Assembly: GCA_039583875.1 (NCBI GenBank)
Contig: CM077151.1
Location: forward strand, 20,418,326-20,482,325
Length of the DNA stretch: 64,000 nt
Source: Platanthera guangdongensis
Taxonomy: Eukaryota > Streptophyta > Magnoliopsida > Asparagales > Orchidaceae
Direction: 5' to 3'
How positions within the stretch are numbered: the stretch's first letter is position 1; every line of letters starts with the position of its first letter. This document shows positions 33,102 through 44,040 of this stretch, in pieces. A program made the translations under genes and the position numbers. The notes under the pieces are model-generated. The model made no database searches. It was given only the letters and a program-made list of their open reading frames with translations, and was not told the DNA's origin.

Positions 33102-33381
33102 CCGTACGACCCAACTTAACTATCGACTTCACTCATCGAATGGAGGCTGTGGCCACCAACAACCCGCCAGTAGGCTGGAGAGGGGTTGGGGTGCTTGAGA
33201 TGCAGACTGATAACGTCGTCTAGAGCGGAGCCGTGACATTGTCACGTTGCATCGGCTAGGGTCGTTACAAATTTCTTATTCATATTGCTGAAAAAGGACA
33301 GTCATTTCCATAATTTCACTGTTCTTTATTATGAAAAACATGAAAGTTTCTATTAAACTCAATGTACTAGGCCATTTGTTT

Positions 33382-33480
33382 ATATATATAAGAACGGGCT
33401 TCGCCCGTTCTCGATGCGTCGTTGCGGGCTTCGCCCGCAACCAAACGGGCTTCGCCCGCTTGACCCCCCGGTGGGCTTCA
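33382..33480. repeat. GGGCTTCGCCC hairpin cluster after a TA tract
   Basis: Three short perfect or near-perfect hairpins (ACGGGCTTCGCCCGT, GCGGGCTTCGCCCGC, CGGGCTTCGCCCG) within 75 bp, directly after TATATATATA. Same family as 43790-44040. Confidence 0.7.
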
Positions 33481-33596
33481 TTAAATTATAAAAGTATTTA
33501 AATGTATTCAAAATTTTAATTTTCTGAATTTTTAATAATTTTATATTTAAATAATTATTAAATTATAAAATAGGAAAAAAAAAACAAAACCCAAAA

Positions 33597-33785
33597 CACT
33601 GTTCGCATCTCCCGTGCCTTCACGGCCTCACCCCGCCGCCACCGGCGGCCTGCCCGACGCCCACCGGGGGGTTCGCCGGAGAACCCCCCCGTTGGGCGCC
33701 GTGCAGGCCGCCGGCGGCGGGGTGAGGCCGTGAACGCACGGGAGGCGGAAAGCAGGTATCAGGAAATCTGCAGATGCGAACAGTG
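33597..33785. repeat. 189-bp GC-rich inverted repeat
   Basis: Outer arms are CACTGTTCGCATCT and its exact complement. Inner arms CGGCCTCACCCCGCCGCC pair with GGCGGCGGGGTGAGGCCG, and the centre contains a further CCCCCCGGTGGGCG-like hairpin. It looks like a foldback transposon or a Helitron-like end; no ORF is real here. Confidence 0.75.
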
Positions 33786-33790
33786 ATATT

Positions 33791-34801
33791 TTGGGAGATT
33801 TAGTTAATGGCAGGCCTTTTTGTTTTGATCCAATGGCCAATTTTTGAAGTAGTTTTATCCAACGGTTCTGATTGAACTGATGGTGTGCTTCCAAATATCA
33901 CTATTGTTTTATATAATAATGATATATATGTATACTATTCTAAAAAGATATATATATATATACTATTCTAAAAAGATATATCGATGGCTTTTAAAATCCA
34001 TGAAAATAATCTCGGCCCTCTATTCTTATCATCCACGGCTCCTATTAATACATCGACTTAATGCCATTTCAATACCACGCAAAAACCTAATCATCGCGAC
34101 CCTCTCCTCCCCAATGTCACGGAAACAACGGCTACTCCACAACGCCCACCCCTACAACTCCTTCGGGCAATTCAACAGCCGCCATCCCGTGAATCCCCGC
34201 TGCAAGGGAATCCCTCTCTGCGCACATCGACTTCACGAATGGCAACCGGCGGCTTCCAACCCTCTCCTCCTCCATCTTTCACGAACCTCGGCTTCCCTTC
34301 TCCTCTACGCACGCCCCGACGGCAGCTGCTCTTCTTTGCATACAAATCAACTTCACGAACGCCAACTCTTCTTCACGAGTAAGACCTTATTCAACTTCTA
34401 AAATTCTTCCACTCGATCTCCCCCGCATCTCTCCTTTTCGTGCCTTTCTTCATTAGTTGCCTTCAGGCTTCACAGTGTACAGCTACCTGCCTCGCCGCTC
34501 TCCTCAACGCACGCCTCACACTGCAGATCTGCCCACTCCCGCACCTAAACAGGCCTTCTCCGCCTATCATAGGTTAAATACAGGCATTTCCAAATGCTAT
34601 TAATTGACAGCAAACCTGAACTACTGTTTTATGGGGATCCATCAGATCATGCACCTGGAGGGGTTCGCCGCAAGGCGGGACCCACGTTCATTTATTCGCG
34701 CGGGAGGACTTGATCGCATCGTCGATCGGACTCCGCTGTTGCGTTTGGGACGTCGCCACGAGTCAAAACTCTATATTAGTTTATATTTTTTAGTTTATTA
34801 T
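33791..34801. other. Unassigned stretch between the palindrome and gypsy C
   Basis: It begins with TA-rich direct repeats (ACTATTCTAAAAAGATATA twice at about 33934-33980). The rest has moderate GC. One open frame of 173 codons (33880-34401) has no recognisable domain and low-complexity edges. Confidence 0.4.
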
Positions 34802-36012
34802 TGATGTATTTTAAGGGCCAAACCCACCGGTCAATCATAGTCATTGATGAGAGATGTCTTAGCTTTTCTTTTATTATAAATCAGAGTCTTGAGGGCTGAA
34901 TTCAGTCATGGCAGAATTTGGAGAACTATAATCCCGGATTCCAGCGATCCCTCCCCGGTGCCGATGTCGTGGAACCCTAGTTGACGACTCATAGGCCTCC
35001 AAACTCCTCCCCAAGGTACTGTCTGTCTATAGCCTCCTTTTTCCCACCTTGAATCCTTCATCCACCACCTAGAATCACCCCTACAGCCCATTGAACCCCA
35101 ATTTCCTGCAAACTGTTCAGTTACTGTTCAATAATAATTATCACTACTCATTTCCAAAGTTTATTTTGATGTTCCTATAGCCGGTTCCTCACCTCCACCG
35201 CCAGCCCGTGTCTTCCGCCTTCCCTCCTTGCTACAGGCCAGCCGCCCACACCCCTTCAACCTCCTATCCAGCCGACCACCCTCCTCCATTACACACCACC
35301 CGGAAACCTCCTCAAGCCCTAGCCGGCCACTCCGTAAATATCCTCTTCGTGGATCCACTATCAAATAGCCTATATTCTCTAGATCACGCTAGATCTGAGA
35401 ATTTCAGCCCTCGATCTGACGTTTGCCTCCACCCATATTACCATTTTTGTCTGGATCCGCTCTTACACATCGTATCTACCCTCCCTCGGCCCAGATCTAC
35501 TTATATGTAGCCGTATCCATCGTTTTATTGTCTGTTTTCACCGTTTATCACCGAGGACAGCCACCGTCATCGTCGCCTCGCCACCGGTTCCATCTTCGAT
35601 CTTCGATTTACACATTCGGACGTCAAATTCTTCAGTGTCTCGGTTCATCCCTCTACTTTGCGAGCTTTTGTAGTACTGTATTATTTGATTTGACATTTGT
35701 CATCTAGTGATTTGCTATATTTTGCTGCGATTTTTGTTTATGGAAAAAAATTTTTCACTGATAATTTGCAGGAGGAAACATTCGTCGCGCTCTTCGCTTT
35801 GACCCTTCGAGCGGAGGAAGCCATTATAATTTCTCCAAAATTAAATATTTGTTTTCTATTTAAATATCTGCGTGGTGCTAAAATTACATTGCTTTAATTT
35901 ATTCGTCAGAATATCGATCATTACATTGCATGTAGGTTTGGATTAGCGTGTCACCATTGCACTACCACCTAGAGTCGTAGGTTTTATGCACCGGCAGCCT
36001 ACCCCTACATCA
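34802..36012 (+). repeat. 5' LTR of gypsy C
   Basis: About 1.2 kb from TGATGTATTTT to CCCCTACATCA, with 7-bp inverted ends. These match the end pattern of gypsy B. Confidence 0.78.
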
Positions 36013-36015
36013 TTT

Positions 36016-36028
36016 TGGTATCAGAGGC
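36016..36028 (+). promoter_or_regulatory. Primer-binding site of gypsy C
   Basis: TGGTATCAGAGGC, three bases after the LTR; one mismatch to initiator-Met tRNA. Confidence 0.85.
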
Positions 36029-36045
36029 AAGGTTAGGCCATTTGC

Positions 36046-37560
36046 ATGCTCCGTAGTGGTAGGATCTTTAGAGGAAACATGGTAGAGCCGCAAATCACCG
36101 ACGACCGAACGACGAGCTTGAATTCGGGCTCCTCTTTTGCTGAGTTTTGGCGCCTTATCCTAGACCGCTTTGATGTTTTAGGTGCCCAGTTCAACAATGT
36201 GTGTCATGATCTTGCCGAGGTGAATCTTCGTTTCGACCACTTAGAGAATGTCAGGGACACTCCAACGCAGCGTGACGAGTCACTTGAGGATGACCCTGAT
36301 GCTCCCCCACGTCATGACCGGCTCCCGAGAGACGGTCAGCCTCCCGCAGACCGCCACCGTCGTGATATTCCTCATCGAGCCTCAATTCCGCCGGTAAGGC
36401 GAAATCCTGACTTTGTGATGGAGCATAGACAAGCTCCGATGCGGGATAGGCTTCCCCATCAGCGTGATGAATACCGTATGCCACATCAGCCTCAGCCTGA
36501 CCCCAGAGATCATGTGCCCCCACACGGTCGTCGTAATCATCACCACGATGAATATTATCCCCCGGGTCGGAGAGAGCGTGGTCCCCCACCCGCTCGATAC
36601 GACTACGCTTATGACGAGTACGCCGAGGATTATCCCGACCCACGGAGGGGAGACACCCCCACAACATTACTCGTCGTATTTAACTCAACGCCCCTTCGTT
36701 CGATGGTCGTCTAGATCTGAAATCCTTCAGCGATTGGCTCTTGGAAATGGACCACTATTTCGAGCGGTATGTGATGAGTGACGAACGTTGCATTCGCTTC
36801 GCAAAAATGAAGCTTGTTGGGTAAGATAAGGTATTCTGGATTAGCGTAGAGAGAGCCTTGGAGTGAGATGGTTATTTCCCCATCACCAGGTGGGATGAGA
36901 TGAAGCAAAGGTTGAGCGAGAAGTACCTCCCCGCTTTCTACCGAGACCAGTTATTTGAGCAGTTACAGAACTTATGACAGGGATCACTCACTGTCGCTGA
37001 GTAAATGGCTCGCTTCGACAAGCTAGTCGTTAGGAGTGACGTCTCGGAGGAGCCTATCGCCACTGCCTCCCGTTTCAAGGCAGGCCTTCGTTCTGAGATT
37101 CAGAGAGAGTTGATCCCACATTGTTTAGAGACAGTCGATCAGATATTCCAGCTCGCTCTCGAGTACGAGCAGGACCTCCTATCTTCTAGCACGAGGCAGT
37201 TCACTTCTCAGATTGAGTGCTCGACTTTTAGGAAATCCGCTCCGCCCCAGACCACCCTGGCTGCACCCTCACGTATTCTCGCGGATGCGAAGGGCAAAGT
37301 CATAGCCACTGATGGTCAGCAATCTGGGGGTATTGTGTGTTATTGATGTTCTGGCAGGGGACACGTGGTGATGCAGTGCCCCACGCGGAACCTGCTAGTT
37401 TAGGGCGAGGAGCAGGATTTGGAGGAAGAAGAGGAGGGTACGGAAGAAGTCAAGGCCACTGTCGAGGAAGGCTGGGAGAGTGACGCCGAGAGATGTTTAG
37501 AGGTGTGAGTGATTAGACGCCTCCTACACACCCCTCGTGTAGATGAGGATTGGTGACGCA
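36046..37560 (+). pseudogene. Gypsy C gag
   Basis: It starts MLRSGRIFRGNMVEPQITDD at 36046. An acidic/Pro/Arg-rich region is open to 36714, then frames shift. The capsid part is read near 36730-36980 (WLLEMDHYF-like, FWISVERALE) and 37005-37346 (SRFKAGLRSEIQRELIPHCL). The Zn knuckle near 37340-37385 has a stop (CY, TGA, CSGRGHVVMQC). Stops at about 36823, 36867, 36976 and 37345 disable it. Confidence 0.78.
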
Positions 37561-38827
37561 CCACCATATTTTACACATACTTTCCTAGTGCAGGCGGTCC
37601 CTGCAAGTTGGCTATCGACAGTGGGAGTTGCGTGAACATCGTGGCTCAGAAGGGGCTTGACCGTATGCAGGTGAAGGCAGAGCCTCACACCCATCCATAT
37701 CGTGCCATTTTGGTAGATAAGACGGTGATTCAGGTCACCCAGCGCTACCTTGTCCCGATCACCATTGCCTCATTTCAGGACAAGGTCTGGTGGATGTCAT
37801 TCTCATGGACGTCGTTCATGTGCTTCTTGGCCGCCCATGGCTGTTTGATCATGACGTCACGCGTCTCGGCCGCTCGAATACGTGTGTCTTTTACGACAAG
37901 GGGCGGAAGATCACATTGATGCCCACCCAGCCCCGAGATAGATCCAAGGGTGTGGTAGAGGCATCTGTGAGTACGAACACCTCGAGGCCACTGCATATTT
38001 TGCGGCGAGACGAGTTTTTGTGAGATAGTATTGAGTTAGATATTATTTACGTTGTCACCGCTACTCAGGACACTGAGGACACCCCTGTTGACCACCCACT
38101 CGCGGTGTGTCCCCTTTTAGGCGAATTTGCGGACATTATGCCTGACGAGCTCCCCGACGAGCTGCCTCCTCCACGGGACATTCAACATGCTATTGATTTA
38201 GTCCTGGGGGCTTCCCTCCTGAACCTGCCCCATTACCGTATTCACCCCAGATGGGCACGCTGAGCTCAAGCGGCAGGTTGATGAGCTTCTCCGGAAGCAA
38301 TTCCTTCACGAGAGTATGAGTCCGTGTTCGGTCCCCGCCCTTCTTACCCCTAAAAAGGACGGTAGTTGGCGTATGTGCATCGATAGCCGCGTCATTAATA
38401 AAATCACGGTCAAATATCGTTTCCCGATTCCACGACTCGATGACCTTCTGGATCCTATGGACGGTGCTTAGATCTTTTCCAAGATCAACCTCCGTAGCGG
38501 GTACCATCAGATACGGGTTTGTGGGGAGACGAGTGGAAGACAGCATTCAAGACCAAGGACGGTATGTACGAGTGGCTAGTCATGCCATTTGGGCTATCTA
38601 ACGCCCCGAGCACATTTATGCGAGTTATGACGCAGGTGTTGCGGCCCTACATGGGCAAGTTTCTGGCAGTATACTTCAACGACATACTGGTCTATAGCCA
38701 GACTCAGGCTTCTCACCTCGATCATCTGAGACTTCTCTTTGGCACCCTCCGCCAAGAGAAACTGTATGTGAACCTGAAGAAGTGCTCGTTCCTCTCCGAG
38801 TCTGTTCACCAAAATTCCAATAGACCT
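37561..38827 (+). pseudogene. Gypsy C protease and partial reverse transcriptase
   Basis: The protease active site reads LAIDSGSCVNIVAQKGL (37602-37652), followed after a shift by VLLGRPWLFDHDV (37815-37853). The pre-RT segment, ELPPPRDIQH-like, is near 38160. RT pieces follow ([12 protein letters not shown] near 38370; [40 protein letters not shown]). The catalytic motif is Y-F-N-D (38672-38683) where Y-F-D-D is expected, so the second catalytic-site Asp pair is broken. The reading ends at CSFLSESVH. Confidence 0.82.
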
Positions 38828-38871
38828 TGAGGGCGTGCATTTGAATCATAAGGGAGCGAGCATAGTTGCCT

Positions 38872-39673
38872 CAAGATGCCCATCTTTACCGTAGAAAGAA
38901 CACTGAGGACACGGTCGGCCACCACGACCCCTTCCCTGAGATCTAAAACGACCTCTACGAGGGGGAGGAGGGAGAGGTAGCAATGGCTCAGAAGAATGCT
39001 GGAGAAGGGTCGGGGAAGGAGGTCCAGTAGTATCAGGAGGTGGTGACACCTTTAGCAGCATGATGCACACATCAGAGAATGAGGGAGTTGCAGCAGACTA
39101 GAGAATCTGAGCCCGGACACTCTGAAGATGAGGCGGAACACGAGCCATCATTATGGCAATTCCGACTGCTTCCTTTTGAGCACGTTGGGTTGTAAGATCC
39201 GTAGTTGGGGGATGATGCTGAATCCAGGCTTCAACAAGAGTCTTGGAACGAGCAACAAATGAAGTTTAGTCGGTAGCATCGCCGATGTCGAGAGTTTGAA
39301 GACAAGTAATGATGTCATACATATGCTGAAGACTGACCTTGCCTGAATAAAGGGAATGAAGCTCGTCCCGCATGGCCTTGGCCGTCTCGTGATACATGGT
39401 CATGCGGTAAGGTTCACCATCAAGGGAGTTGAGAAGCCACGTCTGAACACGCTCATCGTTATGAATCCAGTCATCAGTAGGAGTAGCAGGAACATCCTGT
39501 GTTAAGTGATGCAAAAAGCACGTAGACTGGAGAACTCGGCGAATGGAATGTGCTCATTCAACAAAGTTCTTCTTTCCTGTCAGAGAAATAGTCGTGATGC
39601 TTAACTCGTCACGTAGTTCAGGAGCCGGAGCAGACACTGCCGCAAGAGAAGAAGTAGCATTAGACGTATCCAT
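38872..39673 (-). pseudogene. Copia D gag
   Basis: It starts MDTSNATSSLAAVSAPAPEL at 39673. The gag domain reads RVQTWLLNSLDGEPYRMTMY and HSLYSGKVSLQHMYDIITCL, then RVPPHLQSVRAQIL. A Gly/Arg-rich stretch (RGRFRSQGRGRGGRP) leads to CPQCSFYGKDGHLEA, in which the first knuckle Cys pair has gained spacing. The TGA at 39554-39556 replaces Trp in FVE-W-AHS. A TAA near 39268 and a TAG near 39098 also break it. Confidence 0.82.
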
Positions 39674-40680
39674 GAGGAAGAGAGCAGCCGGTTACACAGG
39701 ACAGCTAGCCGGCAGACTGTTAGTAGGAAAGGAGAAGTTGTTGGGCAGACCGCACAGCAGAACAACCCGCGGGCCAAGCGGCAGCGGCAGCGATAAAAAG
39801 AGAAGGTCGCAACGGCAGCGGGCTGATCGTGCGATAAGAAGAGGAGGTCGCAACGGCAGCGGCAACGGGCTGACCACGCGGCAAGAAGAGGAGGTCGCAG
39901 CCGCAACGACAGTGGGCTGACCGCGCAGCAAGCAGAACAACCCGCGGGCGAATAGAGTACACCAAGCGGCCAAGCAGAAAGGAATAGAGAAGTTGCAGCG
40001 AACAGACCGCGCGATGAGCAAACGCGCGGGTAGAAGAGAGAAGCGAACCACGCGGGTAGATCACAGAAGGCGCGGACAGATTAACAGACCGCACAACCAG
40101 GAGAAGCGAGAAGAGTTAGAGAGGAAGCGGTTAGAGAGGATAAGAAGTGGCCGCGGCAAGAAGAGTCCGCGTCGAATAGAGGGGGCAGTGAGAAGAGCCG
40201 CTGTCAAAGGAGAACAAGGCGTCGCGACAAGAAGCGAGTAGGCCGCGCGAGAAGACACGTCCCGCGGGTAACCGTAAAGACAGGCGATCAGTGCACCGCG
40301 GCAAACAATCAGGAAGTCCCGCGGATAGGATGAGAAGACCGCGCGAGAAGAAGAAAAAAGGAGGGGCCCACCCCGCAGTATCAAAAGACGGTTATAAAAT
40401 CCAGGAGAGAGACGAAAGGGGAGTCGTTTCACGGAAGGAGAAGAGAGAGAGAGCGGGTAGAAGAAGGTAGATCGCAGGAGATGAGCGGATAACAGGGCGG
40501 GTAGAAGCTGACGGGTAGAGGGTAGAAGTCGCTAAAGCTGGCGGGTAGAGGGTAGAACCCGCTAGAAGCTAGCGGGTAGGAGGCCGTGGGAGAGGCGTAG
40601 ATAGCCAACGGGTAAACCGCAAACACGAGCGGTTAAAAACAAAGGTAGCTGCCCGAAGCAAGAGGTGGGACCGTATGACT
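39674..40680 (-). other. Leader of copia D
   Basis: 1.0 kb, purine-rich on the + strand, with recurrent GCGGGTAGAAG and GCAACGGCAGCGG words. It contains short tandem parts (GCTAGAAGCTAGCGGGTAG region at 40500-40590). No protein domain was seen. Confidence 0.65.
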
Positions 40681-40688
40681 GATACCAT

Positions 40689-40883
40689 GTAGAGAAGTAC
40701 ACAAGAAAAGAGGAACAGAACGATCTACCTTGTATATACTTCTTCTATATCTGAATACAATGTATGAGTACATATTTATAGGAGGAAAAGAGGAGAAGAG
40801 TCCCTTATACACAATGTGGGACAAATACAACAAGAGGGAAAGAGCATCGAACCCACAAACCCGCTGAAAATAATTAATAGCCA
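40689..40883 (-). repeat. 5' LTR of copia D
   Basis: 195 bp, TG...CA in either reading. The minus-strand USE-like GTCCCACATTG (40812-40822) is 31 bp upstream of TATAAATATG (40771-40780). An ACCA primer-site start abuts at 40684-40687. Confidence 0.8.
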
Positions 40884-40901
40884 CTTATTATTTGGATGAC
40901 C

Positions 40902-40949
40902 GTAGATATGTGGAACTCCTGGCTTGTAGATATGTGGAACTCCTGGCTT
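40902..40949. repeat. 24-bp tandem duplication
   Basis: GTAGATATGTGGAACTCCTG plus four bases, twice in a row. Confidence 0.9.
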
Positions 40950-40995
40950 ATAGAAAATCTGAGTGCAATTTTGGGGGAAAAATGTGTAGGCATCA

Positions 40996-41381
40996 TGATA
41001 CGATTACAGATAAATTCCAGGAAGAATTCGGCAATGGGAAGGGCCGGCGGGGGTGAGCAAGAAGGAAGGAGGAAGAAAAGAGACGGAATTAGGGAGCAGC
41101 CCTAAAAAACCTTCATACATTTCAAGATAAAAATTACAAGGTTCGCCTGCCCTCTTATAGTGGCGAGGAGCAAATATAAAAAAAAAATACTGAAATTAGG
41201 AAATACTGAAATTAAGAAATACTGGAAATACTAAAAATGCATTAAGCAAACATAACAACCTATTTATTATTAAATATTCATCGTGGTCTTGGTGGGCCCT
41301 TGCGATATACACGCCCGACGTGTGTTGACTTGTCATGGTGGCTTGTCATCGTGTAGTTCCGTAACATTTGAACTTGTAACA
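40996..41381 (-). repeat. Left LTR of the 2.06-kb element
   Basis: 386 bp; carries AAATACTGAAATTAG-type short repeats near 41185-41240. Confidence 0.78.
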
Positions 41382-42624
41382 CTTTATCCGTCATTCAAAA
41401 CGAGCTTGCCCCCAAGCTTGTGTACTAAGTGGATGGCCGGATCATCTGGTACCTTGACCTCCTGCCAGAACAAGGCCAAGTAGCGCGTAGCAGTGGCGGT
41501 GGTTTTGGTGAGTAGTGGTGGCTCCATCGGAAGGACAGACGGAGGGAGTAATGGCTTCCGCAAGATCGGTGGGGCGGTGGTGGGCAGCCGCCACAAGGAT
41601 GTCGGAGGCACGACGGCCGACAGCGGGAACGGATCCGTCAGATGCAGCGGGGCACGGGGCGGCAGATGAGGCGGTGATGCGGCCGGTAGAAGCGGCAGAG
41701 CAGGGGCTGGCGGAGCGAGAGCCGGGAGAGGAGGCGGTGAGATGGCCCGGGGGGTAAGACTGCGGTCGGCGGAGTAAGAGCCGGCCGAGGGAGCGGTGAG
41801 TTTACCAGACGGGACGGCAAAAGAGGCGGCGATGCGGCCGGTGGAAGCGGCGGAGGGACGACCACCATGGAGAGAGGTGGTACATCAGTGGCCGTGGAGA
41901 GCGGTGGCATGGCTGGGAAACTTTTGCATGGTGCTGGAGGCAGCCGTGGTGGAGACGGCTTGGGGCAGGGAACCTCGTGGGGGGTTGTGGAAGCCCGCCC
42001 GTCGAGCGCGAGGAGAAGATCGACTTTGGCATGGAGGGCGAGGAGGGAGGCGTGCATGGAGGCGGCAAGTTATTCATGAGCCTCGACGCGACGGCTAAGT
42101 GCTTCGGAGGCAGAATCCTGAGCAGGGTCGCCGGAGGAGCGAGTGGTGAGAGCCATGAGGCTGGTGATGACGGAGGGTGGCCGGAAAAGGCCGGATCTAT
42201 TGTAGATTGGCGGAAGAGTGACCCTTGGTGCGGATCAGGAAGCGGGCGGCTTGTCGTTGGGCGAAATCAGCGGAAACAACAGAACTGGGAGGAAAGCAGG
42301 GCCGCGGGTTTCTGTGGCCGATCGACGCTGAGACGTGGCTTGTGGAACGGCGTGATCGGGAGGAAGCAGGCGGCGGAACACATGGAGGCACGGTTGACAG
42401 CCTGGTGGTGACGGAAACTGGATGCGGAAGCGCGGAATCCAGACGCAGAGGTGCTGAGTGGTGGGATCGGAGGAATCTGGACGCGGATCGCGTTTTGCGG
42501 AGGTAGGCGGGTTGACGAACAGCAAATACGGACCGAACCGTGTTCGATTTGAACAGTAGGGTTGATGCGTACAAGCTTGATGAACGGCAGCGAGTTGGCG
42601 GGCCGTGCTGCAGGTCGGACCAAT

Positions 42625-43058
42625 TGATCCGATTACGGATAAATTCCACGAATAATCCAGCACGGGGAAGGGCCGGCGGGAGTGAGCGAGAAGGAATGAG
42701 GAAGAAAAGAGACGAGATTATGTAGCTATCCTAAAAAGCCTTCATACATTCCAAGATAAAAATTACAAGGTCCGTCTGCCCTCTTATAGTTGCGTGGAGT
42801 GAATATAAAAGGAAATACTGAAATTAGAAAATACTGAAAATTAGGAAATACTGATATTAGGAAATACTGAAAATAGGAAATACTGAAAATAGGAAATACT
42901 GAAAATACAAAAAATGCATCAAGCAAACATAGCAACTTGTTTATTATTAAATATTTTTCGCTGTCTCGGTTGGCCGTTGTGATATACACGCTCAGCGTGT
43001 GTAGACTTGCCATGGTGGCTCGTCGTCGTGTAGTTTCGTAACATTTGAACCTGTAATA
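42625..43058 (-). repeat. Right LTR of the 2.06-kb element
   Basis: 434 bp; more copies of the GGAAATACTGAAAAT repeat (about 42810-42910) explain the longer size than the left LTR. Confidence 0.78.
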
Positions 43059-43063
43059 CATCA

Positions 43064-43727
43064 TATCTGATGATTCACGATGCACATTATCTATAAAACG
43101 TATCAAATTTTCTCTCTTTTTTAATTCATAACCCAAACTTTGGTTCATATAGAAGTAGGAACAATCATGGAGATGAGGTCATACTACACGAGTGTGTCGG
43201 AGTGGTCCTCCAAAGGTGAAGAGCCGAGCTTTGGAGATCACTCATGTGCTTTAGGTTTATGATTGAGTGTTAGGGATGTCGTAGTAATAATTTTCAAGCA
43301 TTTTGCTCAGTTTAGAAATAGTATTTTTAGTTCTGGAATGGTATGAATGGAGTCACAGAAACAGTATCTTTAGGCAAGAGTAAAATGAAGTAGCAGCAGT
43401 GGCTTTCTAAACAAATGTCAAATCAAAAAACCTATCATAGAATAAGATTCATTCTTCATTTAGGGATTGCAGATCCGAGGAGACATTTACCATACCATAC
43501 ATATTAGCCCTAAAACATCATGTTTGAAATGTCATATTAGAAATCCAAATGCAAATTGTTAGAATTGTTGCAAACTGCAACAAACTGCACTGCAGTGAAG
43601 TTTGCACTGTAATATTAAAATTGAATCTTGCAGTTTTATTAAACTTGTATGTTGCAATTTTATAAAACATCATGTTTTATAAAACTGCAATTGCTTGCAG
43701 TTTATAAAAACTGCAGGTTGCTCACGA
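43064..43727. other. Unassigned intron sequence with TTTATAAAACTGCA palindromic words
   Basis: No gene recognised. Near 43600-43720 several GTTTTATAAAAC / CTGCAGTTTATAAAAACTGCA-like inverted words cluster. Confidence 0.45.
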
Positions 43728-43790
43728 CAAATGTCGCCCCCACGACACATGTCGCACCCACAAAAAATGTCGCACCCTCACCAAATGCCC
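43728..43790. repeat. Short tandem repeat of about 17 bp (ACGACAAATGTCGC-like)
   Basis: Four imperfect copies, each with an inner CGACA...TGTCG inverted pair. Confidence 0.65.
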
Positions 43791-43815
43791 CCGGGCCGAA
43801 GGCCCATGCCTGTCA

Positions 43816-43877
<62 letters not shown>

Positions 43878-44040
43878 AGTGCCTGACACGGGGCTCCGCC
43901 CCTACGACCAAGTGCGACAGTACCTGGCCGACGACGGTGGGCTTTGCCCGGCCCCGGCGGGCTTCGCCCACCCCTGACGGGCTTTGTCCGTGCTCCATGC
44001 GTCGTTGCGGGCTATGCACGCATCAAGGCGGACTGCACCC
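43790..44040. repeat. GC-rich hairpin repeat with a (GT)n microsatellite
   Basis: GGGCCGAAGGCCC, then (GT)n at about 43819-43868, then GACACGGGGCTCCGCCCC and several GGGCTTCGCCC-like hairpins. Related to 2804-3006, 33382-33480 and 44690-44893. Confidence 0.7.

Larger units (their letters stand above)
30523..33268. repeat. Cluster of ten 5S rRNA-derived modules (Cassandra-like units) in mixed orientation
   Basis: Units of roughly 250-340 bp each hold a segment matching the 3' two-thirds of plant 5S rRNA: A-box AGTTAAGCGTGCTCGGG, an intermediate element, and C-box GATGGGTGACCTCCTGGGAA. Full units continue to a common end GGTCGTTACA (inverse TGTAACGACC). Five modules are on each strand. Two tail types are seen, one with CCCTTTCGAGCATGGTGC and one with GACATTGTCACGTTG. 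Cassandra elements (TRIM class) carry 5S sequence in LTRs of this size, but no primer site or purine tract was found between units here. Confidence 0.85.
34802..38827 (+). mobile_element. 3'-truncated Ty3/gypsy element C
   Basis: A 5' LTR (34802-36012), a primer site, gag, protease and the first part of RT, in + orientation. The element stops inside RT near 38800-38830, where copia D sequence begins in the opposite strand. The 3' half, including integrase and 3' LTR, is missing. Confidence 0.82.
38850..40883 (-). mobile_element. 3'-truncated copia D (gag, leader, 5' LTR)
   Basis: Minus strand: LTR 40689-40883, primer site 40681-40687, leader, then gag up to the Zn knuckle, where it is cut near 38850-38875. 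Pol and 3' LTR are absent. It abuts the truncated gypsy C, so one deletion may have removed both missing halves. Confidence 0.8.
40996..43058 (-). mobile_element. Non-autonomous LTR element of 2.06 kb with gag-like remnant
   Basis: LTRs at 40996-41381 and 42625-43058 are diverged direct repeats (TGATACGATTAC / TGATCCGATTAC to GTAACA / GTAATA). The target duplication is CATCA (40991-40995 and 43059-43063). The 1.24-kb interior on the minus strand has a coiled, Ala/Leu/Pro-rich gag-like segment (SLLALHAKVDLLLALDG, about 41960-42050) and a gypsy-like end word (KLGGKLVLNDG, near 41390). Pol is absent. Orientation is inferred from these coding hints only. Confidence 0.78.

Noticed and set aside
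33880..34401. 173-codon open frame as a host gene
   Set aside because: No recognisable domain, starts in TA-repeat sequence and lies beside transposon debris.
43819..43868. Coding run of alternating Val-Cys or His-Thr
   Set aside because: It is a (GT)n microsatellite open in every frame.
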